Part shown: in pieces, positions 1-9,107 of the stretch
How the letters are laid out: the number at the start of each line of letters is the position of its first letter
Position numbering within the stretch: position 1 is the first letter of the stretch
Source of the DNA: Acetitomaculum ruminis DSM 5522
GTDB taxonomy: Bacteria; Bacillota; Clostridia; Lachnospirales; Lachnospiraceae
NCBI RefSeq assembly: GCF_900112085.1
Contig: NZ_FOJY01000002.1
Coordinates: forward strand, 186,001-250,000
Direction of reading: 5' to 3'
Length of the DNA stretch: 64,000 nt
Position numbers and translations under genes: made by a program
Notes under the pieces: generated by a model
Seen by the model: the letters and a program-made list of their open reading frames with translations, nothing else
What the model was told of the DNA's origin: nothing
Database searches by the model: none

Positions 1-364
1 CAAACCAACCTTCTTTATAACGGCTTTTTTTACCAATCTGGTAACCATAAGCCGTTCCGATACTGCCTTTTTCATCTGCCCACTCATCCCAGATATGACT
101 GTTTAAATCTTTAATGTTGTTGGATTTTTTCTGCCAAATCCATAATATTTCATCAACACAGTTTTTAAAACCTGTAGGTCTTAAAGTCAATGCAGGAAAT
201 TCCTTACTAAGATCATATCTGTTTACCACTCCAAAATTCTTAATGGTATAGGCGGGTTCATTCGTATCCTCCCATATCGGACGCACCTTTTCTCCCTTTG
301 TATCTGTACCGTTTTCTAGAATTGATGTACACATATTTATAAATACTTCATCTGCGTAACTCAT
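1..364 (-). CDS. thyA: Thymidylate synthase, 3' part outside window
   Basis: Makes dTMP from dUMP with methylenetetrahydrofolate as carbon donor and reductant. Only the first 121 codons are visible and the frame is open at the window edge. The N-terminal half matches ThyA: a helix ending in an ILENG-type turn, a segment with FPALTLRPT that corresponds to the FPL-TTK region, an ILW-rich helix, and the characteristic IWDEWAD block followed by a GYQIG loop (Y-G-x-Q in other family members). The ATG at 364 follows an AAGGGA Shine-Dalgarno-like stretch. The catalytic cysteine region lies beyond the window, so activity cannot be judged. It is downstream of moaC in the same direction with an 84-bp gap. 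Confidence 0.9.
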   Translation of the reverse strand, partial: MSYADEVFINMCTSILENGTDTKGEKVRPIWEDTNEPAYTIKNFGVVNRYDLSKEFPALTLRPTGFKNCVDEILWIWQKKSNNIKDLNSHIWDEWADEKGSIGTAYGYQIGKKSRYKEGWF

Positions 365-448
365 TTTTCATTCCCTTTCGTAATTCAAATCATAAAAAAT
401 GTCTTCCTCCCGCCTAATAAACGGAATCTGAACTATTATACTTTTATA

Positions 449-940
449 TTATTTTATATAGTTTGGATTATAAAAATCTCCACTTTTCCCACCTTTTTTT
501 GATTCTAAATGAATATCACTTATTTCCATTGTTTTATCGATGGCCTTGCACATATCATAAATTGTTAAAAGCGCAACGCTTACTCCTGTAAGAGCTTCCA
601 TCTCTACACCTGTTTTTCCAGATGTTTTTGCAACACAAACAGCATAAATTTCTTTATTTTCCTTATCCAATTCAAAATCAACAGAGCATTTGGAAATAAA
701 TAAAGGATGACACATAGGAATCAGATGTGAAGTCTGCTTTACAGCCATTATTCCTGCAACTCTTGCAACGCCCAAAACATCACCTTTTTCAACTTTATTA
801 TCAAGAACAGCCGCCATTACCTTGTCATTAACCTTTATTTTACCTTTGGCTACTGCAATCCTGTCAGTTATTTTTTTTTCAGAGACATCTACCATTATAG
901 CATTTCCCTGCTCATCAAAATGTGTTAATTTTTCTTCCAT
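449..940 (-). CDS. moaC: Cyclic pyranopterin monophosphate synthase MoaC
   Basis: Converts the MoaA product to cyclic pyranopterin monophosphate, the first committed stage of molybdenum cofactor synthesis, in the cytosol. The 163-aa length is standard. Family landmarks are present in order: THFD near the N-terminus, MVDVSx[13 protein letters not shown], the LIPMCHPL block, [26 protein letters not shown], and the terminal KGGKSG motif. No other moa gene is next to it, but fdhD lies at 24.3 kb, which supports a molybdenum- or tungsten-dependent formate dehydrogenase elsewhere in the genome. It sits between the hybrid kinase gene and thyA, all read on the minus strand. Confidence 0.95.
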   Translation of the reverse strand: MEEKLTHFDEQGNAIMVDVSEKKITDRIAVAKGKIKVNDKVMAAVLDNKVEKGDVLGVARVAGIMAVKQTSHLIPMCHPLFISKCSVDFELDKENKEIYAVCVAKTSGKTGVEMEALTGVSVALLTIYDMCKAIDKTMEISDIHLESKKGGKSGDFYNPNYIK

Positions 941-991
941 TTCTTACTTTTCTCTCCTTCTTTTCGATTTTATAAATCTGTTTTCTAACAA

Positions 992-3900
992 TTACTTCAT
1001 CACACATACATCTTTAATATATTTTTGTAATACTCTCATAAGTTCTTTTACATCTATAGGTTTTGAAATATGATAATTCATACCGTTTTCCAGCGATTTT
1101 ATCCTATCCTCATCAAATGCATTAGCAGTCATTGCAACGATAGGAATCTGAGTATAACCATTATCTTTTTCAAACTGCCTTATGGCTCTTGCAGCCTTAT
1201 ATCCGTTTAATTTAGGCATTTGAATGTCCATAAAAATAATGGAATAATAATCCTGAGGTTTGTTAACAAATTTTTCTATGGATTCTTCGCCATTTAAAGC
1301 CACATCAACCATTGCACCTGTACTTTCCAACAGATTTTTTGCAATTTCAATGTTTAACTCATTATCCTCTGCCAACAGAATATTAATACCCTTAAGATCC
1401 GGTATTTGAACCTTTCCCATTTCCTCCGGCAGGTATTCAATTTCTTCGTATTGACCCTGAGCAATCTTAAATACCAAAAGTACTTCAAACTCGGAACCTT
1501 TGTTTTTCTCACTTCTGACTTTTAATTTTCCACCCATTATATCAACCAGATGTTTGGTTATGGACAAACCTAAACCACTTCCTTCGTTTTTGATGGCATT
1601 AGGATTTTCCCCTCTCTCAAAAGGTTCAAATATTTTTTCAATATCTTCAGGATTTATTCCTATACCTGTATCCTTGACTATAAATCTGTAACTGGCTAAA
1701 TCCTTTATCTTTTCTTTGTCCTGAATAACAATTAAGCTCACAGTGCCATTTTCATGGGTAAATTTCACAGCATTTCCCAAAAGATTTATAAGAATTTGAT
1801 TAACTCTTAAATTATCACCTATAACCATTTCATCAGTAACCTGATCAACATTAGCTTTAATACTTATGTTCTTCTGACTGGCCTGGGTAAGTATTGCATC
1901 TATGCTGTTAAAAGCTATCTGCTTTATATTAAATGTGTCTGAATGTAATACCATTCTTCCACTTTCTATTTTTGACATATCTAATATATCATTTATAAGT
2001 TTAAGTAAATGTTTTGATTGAACGGAAATCTTTTCCAGAGCATCCTTAACTTTTTCCTCGTTATTAAGATTCATAAGTGCAATATCAGTTATTCCCATAA
2101 TTCCATTCATAGGAGTCCTTATATCATGGGACATGTTGGAAAGAAAGTCTGTTTTAGCCTTATTTGCCCTTGTAGCTGCATTTAAGGCATCTTCTAAAAG
2201 TTTCTTTTGTTCTGCCCTTTCAGACCTTTCCTTGTCTAAAACTCTTGTCATACATACAACTATTTTTTCTTTTAAATATAAACCTGTTAAAAACACACAG
2301 GTATATTCAATCCAATGCTGACTTCCATCTTCATAGCATACACAAAATTCTTTTTTAAGTTCATCTGTTTCCTCGTTATAGAGTTTAACCAGATTATCAA
2401 TATCAAACATATTGTCAAAAATGTCTTTTTGATCATCTATTATATATTCTCTTGAGATTTCTTTAAGAAAACTATAATCACCTTTATTCTTAACATTATC
2501 CTTCAAGTCAAAACTTGAATTAATAATGGTGTATTCTTTTTTTCTAAGGTTTAATAATACTATGGAGGCATATGACTTTGCAATAGTTGTAAGCATTGCA
2601 TATCTTTCCATATTCCTGATATTTTCTTTTAATTTTCTTTCCCAGACACTTTTTGTAACATCCACAAAATAAATCTGAAAAACCGGCTCCCCAAAGTAGT
2701 TTCTGGTGTATATTATGGAACCTGTTATCCAACGATTTTTGCCTTTTATACTTCTAATCTTTAACTTAAAATCATGGGAATTCAGCACAGCTTCCGTTGA
2801 AATAATTTCAAGATTGTGAATTATTTTATCTATTTCATCCTCAAAAATAAAAGAAAAAGCTGATTTTTGTCCTAAAAGAATGTCTGCATCATTATGATCA
2901 ATTTCCAGACTATCTAAAGCATTAATATTTATTTTTTTAATAATCGGATTGTCAAAATCTGTTGAAATCTGTACAAAACCGATTGGTAAGGCATTATAAA
3001 TTAAATCAAGAAAATTATCGTGAAATTCCTTAATTTGTGAAATGTATTTTTGAGAATCTATTCTTGCGATATAACTTGAAAACAGATTTGCAAATCTCAA
3101 TGCTAACTCACATATTGACTCCGTGAATACATAATCACCAACCATTTCTATATTGAAAGCACCATAAAATAAGCCTCCTTCTAACATAGCTACATTTAAG
3201 CTTATCATTTTGGATGAAAATTCGTATTCACCAGCATTAACCACATATCCTCTATCATTGAATCTGTCTCTCATTTCTTCATAGGTTTGCTCTTTCAGAG
3301 CAAATACCTGACCTTCCAGATTCTCCACATCTGTAGAACTAGAGCAATATCTGAATTTAAAATGATTTTCCTCATCCACAAATGTAGTAATGGAAACTCT
3401 TGAAAAATCGAATTTTTGCCTAAAGCTGGTAATTAAAGCTTTTAAAGTTCTATCTATATCAAAGGTATTTTCAAGACTTACAGTGCATTCTCTTAAAAAA
3501 GCCACCATCTCTTTTTTCATAATAAGATTAGGATCAAATGCACGCTCAAATCCCTCCATACCATACACATATCTTGCAAGAAAAGAAGCTAAGAATCTAA
3601 TGGCTTCTATTTCGGTTTTACCATATTCAAAGTCACGAAACTGACCAAAAATAACTGCCCCTTTAAGATGCTTTTTATAATAAATTCCTGTATGCAATAC
3701 ACTATCACCATCCGGTGTTCCCATTACATGCCTTCTAGAATAGCCTAAATTGGCGTAATCCATGCCAATATCTCTTATGTTTTCCTGTGTTATCGTCAAT
3801 GGAAGATCTACAAATGCTCTTTTATTTTCCCGTGACCATTCTGCTATTACAACATAATCTTTTGTATCAGCAACAATTGAGCTGACAAAAACCTGGTCAA

Positions 3901-4015
3901 TTTTCAATGTTTTTGCCACCTCTTTTAAAAACTTGTTCAAACTTAATTTTAAATCGATTTCCTTTTTACTGGTTTCTTTGATAAAATTAAAAATGCATTT
4001 TTCTAAAATATCCAT
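992..4015 (-). CDS. Hybrid sensor histidine kinase with receiver domain
   Basis: A 1007-aa signalling protein. Order seen: a long N-terminal sensory part of about 600 residues that looks like GAF and PAS domains with no clear membrane helix; a HisKA domain with FLSNMSHDIRTP and phosphoacceptor His at about 630; an ATPase domain with N-box NQILINLLGNAVKFT, G1 box DTGIGI and G2 box GSGLGLS; and a C-terminal receiver domain with acidic pair ED, phosphoacceptor Asp at about 930 in FMDIQMP, and the conserved Lys in SKPID. No DNA-binding or GGDEF output domain is attached, so the phosphoryl group probably passes to another protein. The start is 24 bp past the arginase-fold gene, so they are likely co-transcribed. 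Stimulus unknown. Confidence 0.9.
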   Translation of the reverse strand: MDILEKCIFNFIKETSKKEIDLKLSLNKFLKEVAKTLKIDQVFVSSIVADTKDYVVIAEWSRENKRAFVDLPLTITQENIRDIGMDYANLGYSRRHVMGTPDGDSVLHTGIYYKKHLKGAVIFGQFRDFEYGKTEIEAIRFLASFLARYVYGMEGFERAFDPNLIMKKEMVAFLRECTVSLENTFDIDRTLKALITSFRQKFDFSRVSITTFVDEENHFKFRYCSSSTDVENLEGQVFALKEQTYEEMRDRFNDRGYVVNAGEYEFSSKMISLNVAMLEGGLFYGAFNIEMVGDYVFTESICELALRFANLFSSYIARIDSQKYISQIKEFHDNFLDLIYNALPIGFVQISTDFDNPIIKKININALDSLEIDHNDADILLGQKSAFSFIFEDEIDKIIHNLEIISTEAVLNSHDFKLKIRSIKGKNRWITGSIIYTRNYFGEPVFQIYFVDVTKSVWERKLKENIRNMERYAMLTTIAKSYASIVLLNLRKKEYTIINSSFDLKDNVKNKGDYSFLKEISREYIIDDQKDIFDNMFDIDNLVKLYNEETDELKKEFCVCYEDGSQHWIEYTCVFLTGLYLKEKIVVCMTRVLDKERSERAEQKKLLEDALNAATRANKAKTDFLSNMSHDIRTPMNGIMGITDIALMNLNNEEKVKDALEKISVQSKHLLKLINDILDMSKIESGRMVLHSDTFNIKQIAFNSIDAILTQASQKNISIKANVDQVTDEMVIGDNLRVNQILINLLGNAVKFTHENGTVSLIVIQDKEKIKDLASYRFIVKDTGIGINPEDIEKIFEPFERGENPNAIKNEGSGLGLSITKHLVDIMGGKLKVRSEKNKGSEFEVLLVFKIAQGQYEEIEYLPEEMGKVQIPDLKGINILLAEDNELNIEIAKNLLESTGAMVDVALNGEESIEKFVNKPQDYYSIIFMDIQMPKLNGYKAARAIRQFEKDNGYTQIPIVAMTANAFDEDRIKSLENGMNYHISKPIDVKELMRVLQKYIKDVCVMK

Positions 4016-4039
4016 TGGTAATAAAATCCTTTCTGGAAA

Positions 4040-4792
4040 TTAATCACAATTGATAAAAAGCCGGCATATTCTCCCATTCAAAGTATCATTTCCCGATAGT
4101 TCTTCATATGCACTACTTTTTTCACAATCCCCGCAAACATCAACGCCTGTTACATTTTTGTCATCCATAATTTTTTTTATTAAAAAAGAAAAGCCGTCAA
4201 ACCTGATTTTTCCCTGATCCCAATTGACTATCACTTCTTCTTTTGAAAAAACATCTTTGTCAATTGAAAAATATATATTTTCACATTTTTCTTTTCGTAT
4301 GTCTTTAATGATATTTTCCATTGTCACTTCATCATTTACAATATCTTCATTTACAAATACTATTTTTTTAAGGTAATCATTATCTTCTTCAAAGCATTGC
4401 TTCATCAAATCTTTTCTTACACCAATGATAAATACTTTTTTTATGAATTTGTTGCTTTGCAAAGCCACATCCAGCCATCCACCACAGGAAAGAATATCTC
4501 CAAAAGCCGGTTTTTGCATGTCCGGATGATGGTCAAAGACCACAAGAATTGTTTCCTTTTTTATCTTATCCAAAAATAATTTTGACATATAATGATAATT
4601 TCCGGAATCAAAAAACCTTATTGTTTCAGAAATATCTCCTAAAATATCTTCAATTTTTTCTTTGGCAGTCTGGTCAAGATAACAATTAGTTCCCTCTATT
4701 TCAGTAAAATCATAATATTTATAATTATACTTTTTATAAAAGTTTTGAAGCTTATACATTCCGTTAAAGTCAATAATTGATAATTCATTCAT
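4040..4792 (-). CDS. Arginase/agmatinase-fold protein, divergent
   Basis: A 250-aa protein resembling the ureohydrolase (arginase, agmatinase, formiminoglutamase) superfamily but shorter than the usual 300 or so residues. Metal-ligand-like motifs are visible: FDHHPD at about 86-91 (DAHxD in arginases) and SIDKD at about 176-180 (SxDxD). A GSGNYHY-like element (here DSGNYHY, about 62-68) precedes them. The start overlaps the end of the upstream glycosyltransferase gene by 8 bp, which suggests translational coupling. Substrate is unknown; classical arginase substrate residues were not recognised. Surface-modification or polyamine roles are speculation from the neighbour alone. Confidence 0.7.
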   Translation of the reverse strand: MNELSIIDFNGMYKLQNFYKKYNYKYYDFTEIEGTNCYLDQTAKEKIEDILGDISETIRFFDSGNYHYMSKLFLDKIKKETILVVFDHHPDMQKPAFGDILSCGGWLDVALQSNKFIKKVFIIGVRKDLMKQCFEEDNDYLKKIVFVNEDIVNDEVTMENIIKDIRKEKCENIYFSIDKDVFSKEEVIVNWDQGKIRFDGFSFLIKKIMDDKNVTGVDVCGDCEKSSAYEELSGNDTLNGRICRLFINCD

Positions 4793-5984
4793 TACTTTTA
4801 ATAATTCTTTCCAAAGTCTTTGCCCTTATGTCCCAACTGTCTCTGATTATAGTCTTCTCATAAGCAGTATAAGCTATTTCCTGTCTTTTATCATCATCTT
4901 TTAATAAATCATTTATCAAATCCGGAATTATTCCAATATTTTCTAGAGAATAAAACATTATATCTTTTTTATCCTCAAACTCTTTTCTTAAGAAAATACT
5001 GTCATCGCTTATACTTATGGCTCCATTTAACATAGAATTGTAAATTCTGTCATGAGCACCATTTTTAAACCAAGGCATTACATTTAACGATAACTTGCTG
5101 TCAGCAATCCTTAAAAGACAGGTAAAAGAGTTTTTAAAACCATGTTCAATAATATTTTCAGGATGTTTACAATGTATGGCATCAAAGCCTTTTCCGATTA
5201 TATGTAACTTATACCCTGCATCAACTATGGCTGCCACAGCTTTTTCTCTTTCATAAAATCTTACATAGAGATCTATAAAAATCATATTTTTCATAACATC
5301 CCGCATCTCATCCATGGAAACCTCGCCTATTTCTCTAAGGACATGTTCTTCTATTACATCCTCTAAGACTTTTTGAGGATTAGATAAAAGGTCATCTATT
5401 ATTCCATGATAAAATCTAGTGTAATCATCCCCATTTCTTTCTATATATTTATCAAAAGTATCCGGATGAGTAAAGTTACCTGTAAATATTATATCAGTAT
5501 CTCTATCTTTTTGGGAAAGAAAAGGAAATTTTTTAGAATGTTCTTCATCATATCTGATGTCTGTACCTCCAAGGGGTAAAAAATAATCAGAATCTATATG
5601 AGGAAAATATTTTTTCATATATTTTTGATGGAAAAGATCTATATTAATGTGATGATAGTCTTTTGGGGCAATTTTCAGATAATCGTGATAATAAAAAGGA
5701 TGGTCCACCACAATATTATAAACGGGAATTTTATTAATATCAAAAAAACTTCCGTCATTTTCGTCATAAAGAAACTCTTCTCCCGCTATACCATTAAAGT
5801 TAAAGCTTATGGCTATTGTTTCACCATTTTCGATAAATGATGTGAGTTTAGACATGGAACCTTGAATATTTTGTAAATTCACAAAAAAAGTGTCATATCC
5901 CATCAGCTCAAATGCTTTTGATAATTGTAACGAAAAAAACTCCTGTGATTCCACTGCCCCTCTAAAAAAAATAATCTTTTTCAT
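4785..5984 (-). CDS. CgeB-like glycosyltransferase
   Basis: A 399-aa cytosolic protein resembling the CgeB/DUF3880 type of GT-B glycosyltransferases. An N-terminal Rossmann-like half opens with KKIIFFRG. The C-terminal half has the family-like pattern of a TGN segment, an LHIIGKG turn, NVMPWFKNGAHDRIYNSMLNG (donor-site region with a conserved Asn/Arg area), and a final EFED-like stretch. The start at 5984 is preferred because GGGAGG lies just upstream; an upstream in-frame extension would run through the pgsA terminator. CgeB relatives glycosylate spore coat or surface proteins; acceptor and sugar here are unknown. First gene of a probable three-gene operon with the arginase-fold protein and the hybrid kinase. 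Confidence 0.75.
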   Translation of the reverse strand: MKKIIFFRGAVESQEFFSLQLSKAFELMGYDTFFVNLQNIQGSMSKLTSFIENGETIAISFNFNGIAGEEFLYDENDGSFFDINKIPVYNIVVDHPFYYHDYLKIAPKDYHHINIDLFHQKYMKKYFPHIDSDYFLPLGGTDIRYDEEHSKKFPFLSQKDRDTDIIFTGNFTHPDTFDKYIERNGDDYTRFYHGIIDDLLSNPQKVLEDVIEEHVLREIGEVSMDEMRDVMKNMIFIDLYVRFYEREKAVAAIVDAGYKLHIIGKGFDAIHCKHPENIIEHGFKNSFTCLLRIADSKLSLNVMPWFKNGAHDRIYNSMLNGAISISDDSIFLRKEFEDKKDIMFYSLENIGIIPDLINDLLKDDDKRQEIAYTAYEKTIIRDSWDIRAKTLERIIKSNE

Positions 5985-6001
5985 AATCCTCCCATACTTG
6001 C

Positions 6002-6030
6002 AAAAAGCCGAGACCTTATCAGGCCTCGAC
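6002..6030 (-). terminator. Rho-independent terminator after pgsA
   Basis: A nine-pair stem (GUCGAGGCC with GGUCUCGGC, two G-U pairs, loop UGAUAA on the minus strand) followed by five U residues. It lies just past the pgsA stop and marks the end of the yicC-to-pgsA operon before the glycosyltransferase gene. Confidence 0.8.
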
Positions 6031-6038
6031 ATCAATCA

Positions 6039-6581
6039 TTATTTTGTATCTTTTATTATTTCTTTATTGTGATAAATATAATCTACAAGAGATACAATAG
6101 TTAGAATCAATGACAAATATATTAAAACCTGTTCAAGATAATAATAATATACATTGCTAAAATCCAATATTAATACCAGTATCATAATCATCTGACATAC
6201 AGTTTTAAGCTTTCCCCATATGCCTGCTGCAATAACAACTCCATTGTCAGCTGCAATAAGTCTGAATCCGCTTATTATAAACTCTCTGCTTACAATTATA
6301 ATCAGAATCCATGAAGGAAATTTTCCCATATCCATAAGACAAATCATAGCAGAAATAACCAATAACTTATCCGCTAATGGATCCATAAATTTTCCAAAAT
6401 CAGTAACCAGATTATATTTTCTTGCTATCTTACCATCTAACAAATCCGTTAAACTGGCTACAACAAATACTGCAAACGCTGCATACTTGCTATATTCTCC
6501 AAAGCAATTTGACAACATAAAAATCACAAAAAATGGTACGAGAACAACTCTGAAGGTTGTTAATTTATTGGGTAAATTCAT
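6039..6581 (-). CDS. pgsA: CDP-diacylglycerol--glycerol-3-phosphate 3-phosphatidyltransferase
   Basis: Forms phosphatidylglycerophosphate from CDP-diacylglycerol and glycerol 3-phosphate, the first step to phosphatidylglycerol, in the membrane. The 180-aa polytopic protein carries the full CDP-alcohol phosphotransferase signature, DG-x2-AR-x8-G-x3-D-x3-D, in the segment from DLLDG to DPLADK, with both metal-binding Asp pairs intact. Hydrophobic segments on both sides give about five or six membrane helices. Its start touches the rimO stop codon, so translation is probably coupled. Last gene of the operon. Confidence 0.93.
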   Translation of the reverse strand: MNLPNKLTTFRVVLVPFFVIFMLSNCFGEYSKYAAFAVFVVASLTDLLDGKIARKYNLVTDFGKFMDPLADKLLVISAMICLMDMGKFPSWILIIIVSREFIISGFRLIAADNGVVIAAGIWGKLKTVCQMIMILVLILDFSNVYYYYLEQVLIYLSLILTIVSLVDYIYHNKEIIKDTK

Positions 6582-7903
6582 TATAATATCTCTCCTGTTA
6601 AATCATATTCGCTAGAACCTGTTACTCTGGCTTTTACAAAGTCACCGGACAATAGTTCTCTGTCGTTATTTAAAAATATATACCCATCTACATCAGGAGC
6701 ATCTTTATAGGTTCTTCCAACATAAACATTTTCATCCGGAAGTCTTCCTTCTATTAAAACTTTTAATTCTTCTCCTACACATCTGTCAGCATTGTCAAAA
6801 GCTATCTGTTGCTGTAAGCTCATAAGCTCATCAAGTCGTCTTTCCTTAATTTCATCAGATACCTGGTCTTTAAACTCTGCTGCAGGAGTATCTTCCTCTC
6901 TTGAGTAGGCAAAAACTCCCAGTCTGTCAAATTCCAATGTATCGATAAAATCCATAAGTCCCTTATGCTCTTCTTCTGTTTCTCCTGGAAATCCAGTGAT
7001 AAGGGTGGTTCTGATACATATATCAGGTATTTCTTTTCTTAATTTTTCTACTACTTCTACCAAATCTTTTCTGGAAGTTCGTCTTCCCATTTTCTTTAAA
7101 ATTCTGTCCTCTGAATGCTGAATTGGCATGTCAATATAATGACATACCTTAGGAAGGGTTTTTATCGCCTGAATAAGCTCATCTGTAATTTCCTCAGGAT
7201 AACAATAAAGAAGTCTTATCCATTCTAAATCCTCAATTTTATTTAATTCTTCCAGTAATTTGGGAAGTAGTTTCTTCTGGTATAAATCTGTCCCATATAA
7301 AGTAGTTTCCTGAGCAACTAAAATAAGCTCTTTTACTCCGCTTTTAACAAGATCATTGGCTTCCCTTAAAATGTCTTCCATGGGAACACTTTTATATTTT
7401 CCTTTTATGGATGGAATGATGCAGTAGGTACAGTGCTTATCACATCCTTCTGCGATTTTTAAATAAGCATAATAACCACCTGTAGTAAGAATCCTTGATG
7501 AAGAAAAGTCTATTTCTTCATCCTCAGGATTTCTGAATATTTCAACATTTTTTCCTTTTAATGCATCTTTTACGGCATCTACTATAAGCTCAAATGAGCC
7601 CGTTCCCAGGCACACATCAACTTCTGGAATTTCTTTTCGTATTTCCTCACGGTATCTCTGGGCAAGACATCCCACAGCCGCAAGTATTTTACATTTTCCA
7701 TTTTTATAGGCAGCCGCCTCTAAAATTCCATCTATGCTTTCGCTTTTTGCATCATCAATAAAGCAACAAGTATTTACCACTATTACTTCTGCATCCTCCG
7801 GACTCTGGCACAAGCTAAAGCCTTCCTTTGATAAAAGACCCAGCATTTTCTCAGAATCCACTAAATTTTTATCACATCCATAGGACATAAAAAATATGTT
7901 CAT
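6581..7903 (-). CDS. rimO: Ribosomal protein uS12 methylthiotransferase RimO
   Basis: Radical SAM enzyme that adds a methylthio group to a conserved aspartate of ribosomal protein uS12. The 440-aa protein has the N-terminal UPF0004 domain with cluster cysteines at 10, 46 and 79, the radical SAM domain with CxxxCxxC at residues 154-161 (CDKHCTYC), and a C-terminal TRAM-type beta domain ending in a VTGSSEYDLTGE stretch. The IPSIKGKYKS segment after the cluster fits RimO rather than MiaB. It follows rpoZ closely and overlaps the start of pgsA, an arrangement common in Clostridia. Confidence 0.95.
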   Translation of the reverse strand: MNIFFMSYGCDKNLVDSEKMLGLLSKEGFSLCQSPEDAEVIVVNTCCFIDDAKSESIDGILEAAAYKNGKCKILAAVGCLAQRYREEIRKEIPEVDVCLGTGSFELIVDAVKDALKGKNVEIFRNPEDEEIDFSSSRILTTGGYYAYLKIAEGCDKHCTYCIIPSIKGKYKSVPMEDILREANDLVKSGVKELILVAQETTLYGTDLYQKKLLPKLLEELNKIEDLEWIRLLYCYPEEITDELIQAIKTLPKVCHYIDMPIQHSEDRILKKMGRRTSRKDLVEVVEKLRKEIPDICIRTTLITGFPGETEEEHKGLMDFIDTLEFDRLGVFAYSREEDTPAAEFKDQVSDEIKERRLDELMSLQQQIAFDNADRCVGEELKVLIEGRLPDENVYVGRTYKDAPDVDGYIFLNNDRELLSGDFVKARVTGSSEYDLTGEIL

Positions 7904-7916
7904 ACTATTCTCCGTA

Positions 7917-8174
7917 TTAGTTTTGTTCCTTATCTCTAGACGCTTCGTTTCCGATTATTTTGATAAGTCCACTGTTTAATTCTTCTACTGCTATGGAAAG
8001 CGGTTTTTTCCCAACCGGATCATCAACTAATGGGTCATCACCTGCAACAATCTGTCTGGCTCTCTTAGAAGTAGCCATAACAATAGAATAACGGCTGTTA
8101 ACTAAAGGTGCCTCACCTTCTTCTGTTTGTGAATTAACCACTTTCATTAAATCTGCATATGATGGATGTAACAT
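7917..8174 (-). CDS. rpoZ: RNA polymerase omega subunit
   Basis: Small accessory subunit that helps assemble RNA polymerase. The 85-aa protein starts MLHPSYADLMKVVN and has the family core SRYSIVMATSKRARQI, then a conserved PLVDDPVGKKPLSIAVEELNSG region that wraps the beta-prime C-terminus. It follows gmk by a few bases, the usual gmk-rpoZ pairing, and precedes rimO. Confidence 0.95.
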   Translation of the reverse strand: MLHPSYADLMKVVNSQTEEGEAPLVNSRYSIVMATSKRARQIVAGDDPLVDDPVGKKPLSIAVEELNSGLIKIIGNEASRDKEQN

Positions 8175-8177
8175 AAT

Positions 8178-8816
8178 CTATTCTCCTTTCAAAAAGTCTT
8201 TTGTATTTAACTGTTCTTTTATATCTGAAATGAACTCTTTGTTATTTTGAATTCTTTTTTGTTCACTTCTGATGATTTCGTCAAATTCTTCTACGCATTT
8301 TTCAAGATTATCATTTATTAAAACATATTGATATTTGTCAATATATTCAGACTCCTCTATGGCTCTTTTAAGTCGAAGCTCTATGGTTTGTTTATCTTCT
8401 GTTCCTCTTCCAATGAGTCTTGATTTCAATTCATTTGCACTAGGTGGCAAAACAAATATCATAACTGTTTCCGGATATTTTTCTTTAATTTTTAAGGCCC
8501 CCTGAATTTCTATTTCAAGAATTACATTCTTTCCATGAGAAAGGCATTTTTCGACATATGGTCTAGGGGTTCCATAATGATTATTCACATAAGAAGCATG
8601 CTCTAAAAACTCATCATTTTCAATCATTTCTTCAAATTTTTCTTCAGAAATAAAGAAATAATTCACTCCGTCTACCTCACCTGGACGAGGTTGCCTGGTA
8701 GTTGCTGAAACAGATATTGCATAATTATCATATTTGTCAAGCACTTCTTTAACAATAGTTCCCTTACCGGTTCCGGCGAAACCTGAAAGAATTACCATGA
8801 TTCCTCTTTTACTCAT
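8178..8816 (-). CDS. gmk: Guanylate kinase
   Basis: Phosphorylates GMP to GDP with ATP, essential for guanine nucleotide supply. At 212 aa it is slightly longer than typical. The P-loop GFAGTGKG is at about 12-19; the GMP-binding SATTRQPRPGEVDGVNYFF block, the HASYVNNHYGTP segment and the lid region with RLIGRGTEDKQTIELRL are all present. One feature to note is Phe-Ala in the P-loop where many relatives have Pro-Ser or Ser-Gly. It overlaps the remA stop by four bases (ATGA type), so the two are translationally coupled. Confidence 0.96.
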   Translation of the reverse strand: MSKRGIMVILSGFAGTGKGTIVKEVLDKYDNYAISVSATTRQPRPGEVDGVNYFFISEEKFEEMIENDEFLEHASYVNNHYGTPRPYVEKCLSHGKNVILEIEIQGALKIKEKYPETVMIFVLPPSANELKSRLIGRGTEDKQTIELRLKRAIEESEYIDKYQYVLINDNLEKCVEEFDEIIRSEQKRIQNNKEFISDIKEQLNTKDFLKGE

Positions 8817-9079
8817 AGTTTATCACCTCTGTTTTCCATAACATCATCGTTAAATCGCCCTGCCAGTGTATCTGTAGCTAATGCAGAAAGGATAATTACT
8901 CCGGTGTCGGTAATTATGACGGATTTTGTTCTTCTTCCGGAAGAAGCATCAATAACACTTCCGTCATTTTTCCCATTTTGAACAAGCCTTTTAGCCGGAG
9001 CTGAATCAGGACTTATTATACAAACTATTTTATCCGTATTTACTACATTTCCAAAACCTATATTTAGTAATCTCGACAT
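8813..9079 (-). CDS. remA: RemA-family extracellular matrix regulator (DUF370)
   Basis: An 88-aa DUF370 protein. In Bacillus subtilis the homologue RemA binds DNA and activates biofilm-matrix and osmoprotection genes. Family pattern seen: LLNIGFGNVV at the N-terminus, then IISPDSAPAKRLVQ, an IDASSGRRTKSVIITD core with the Arg pair, and VIILSA near the end. The ATG at 9079 is chosen because AGGTG lies six bases before it; the longer frame would need a GTG overlapping that site. It lies between yicC and gmk, the usual place in Firmicutes. The regulatory role here is inferred from the family. Confidence 0.9.
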   Translation of the reverse strand: MSRLLNIGFGNVVNTDKIVCIISPDSAPAKRLVQNGKNDGSVIDASSGRRTKSVIITDTGVIILSALATDTLAGRFNDDVMENRGDKL

Positions 9080-9107
9080 TTTTAACACCTGTACTTATTA
9101 TTAAATT

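Noticed and set aside
4785-6035. Longer start for the glycosyltransferase at 6035.
   Set aside because: That frame includes the pgsA terminator stem and has no good binding site; GGGAGG precedes the ATG at 5984.
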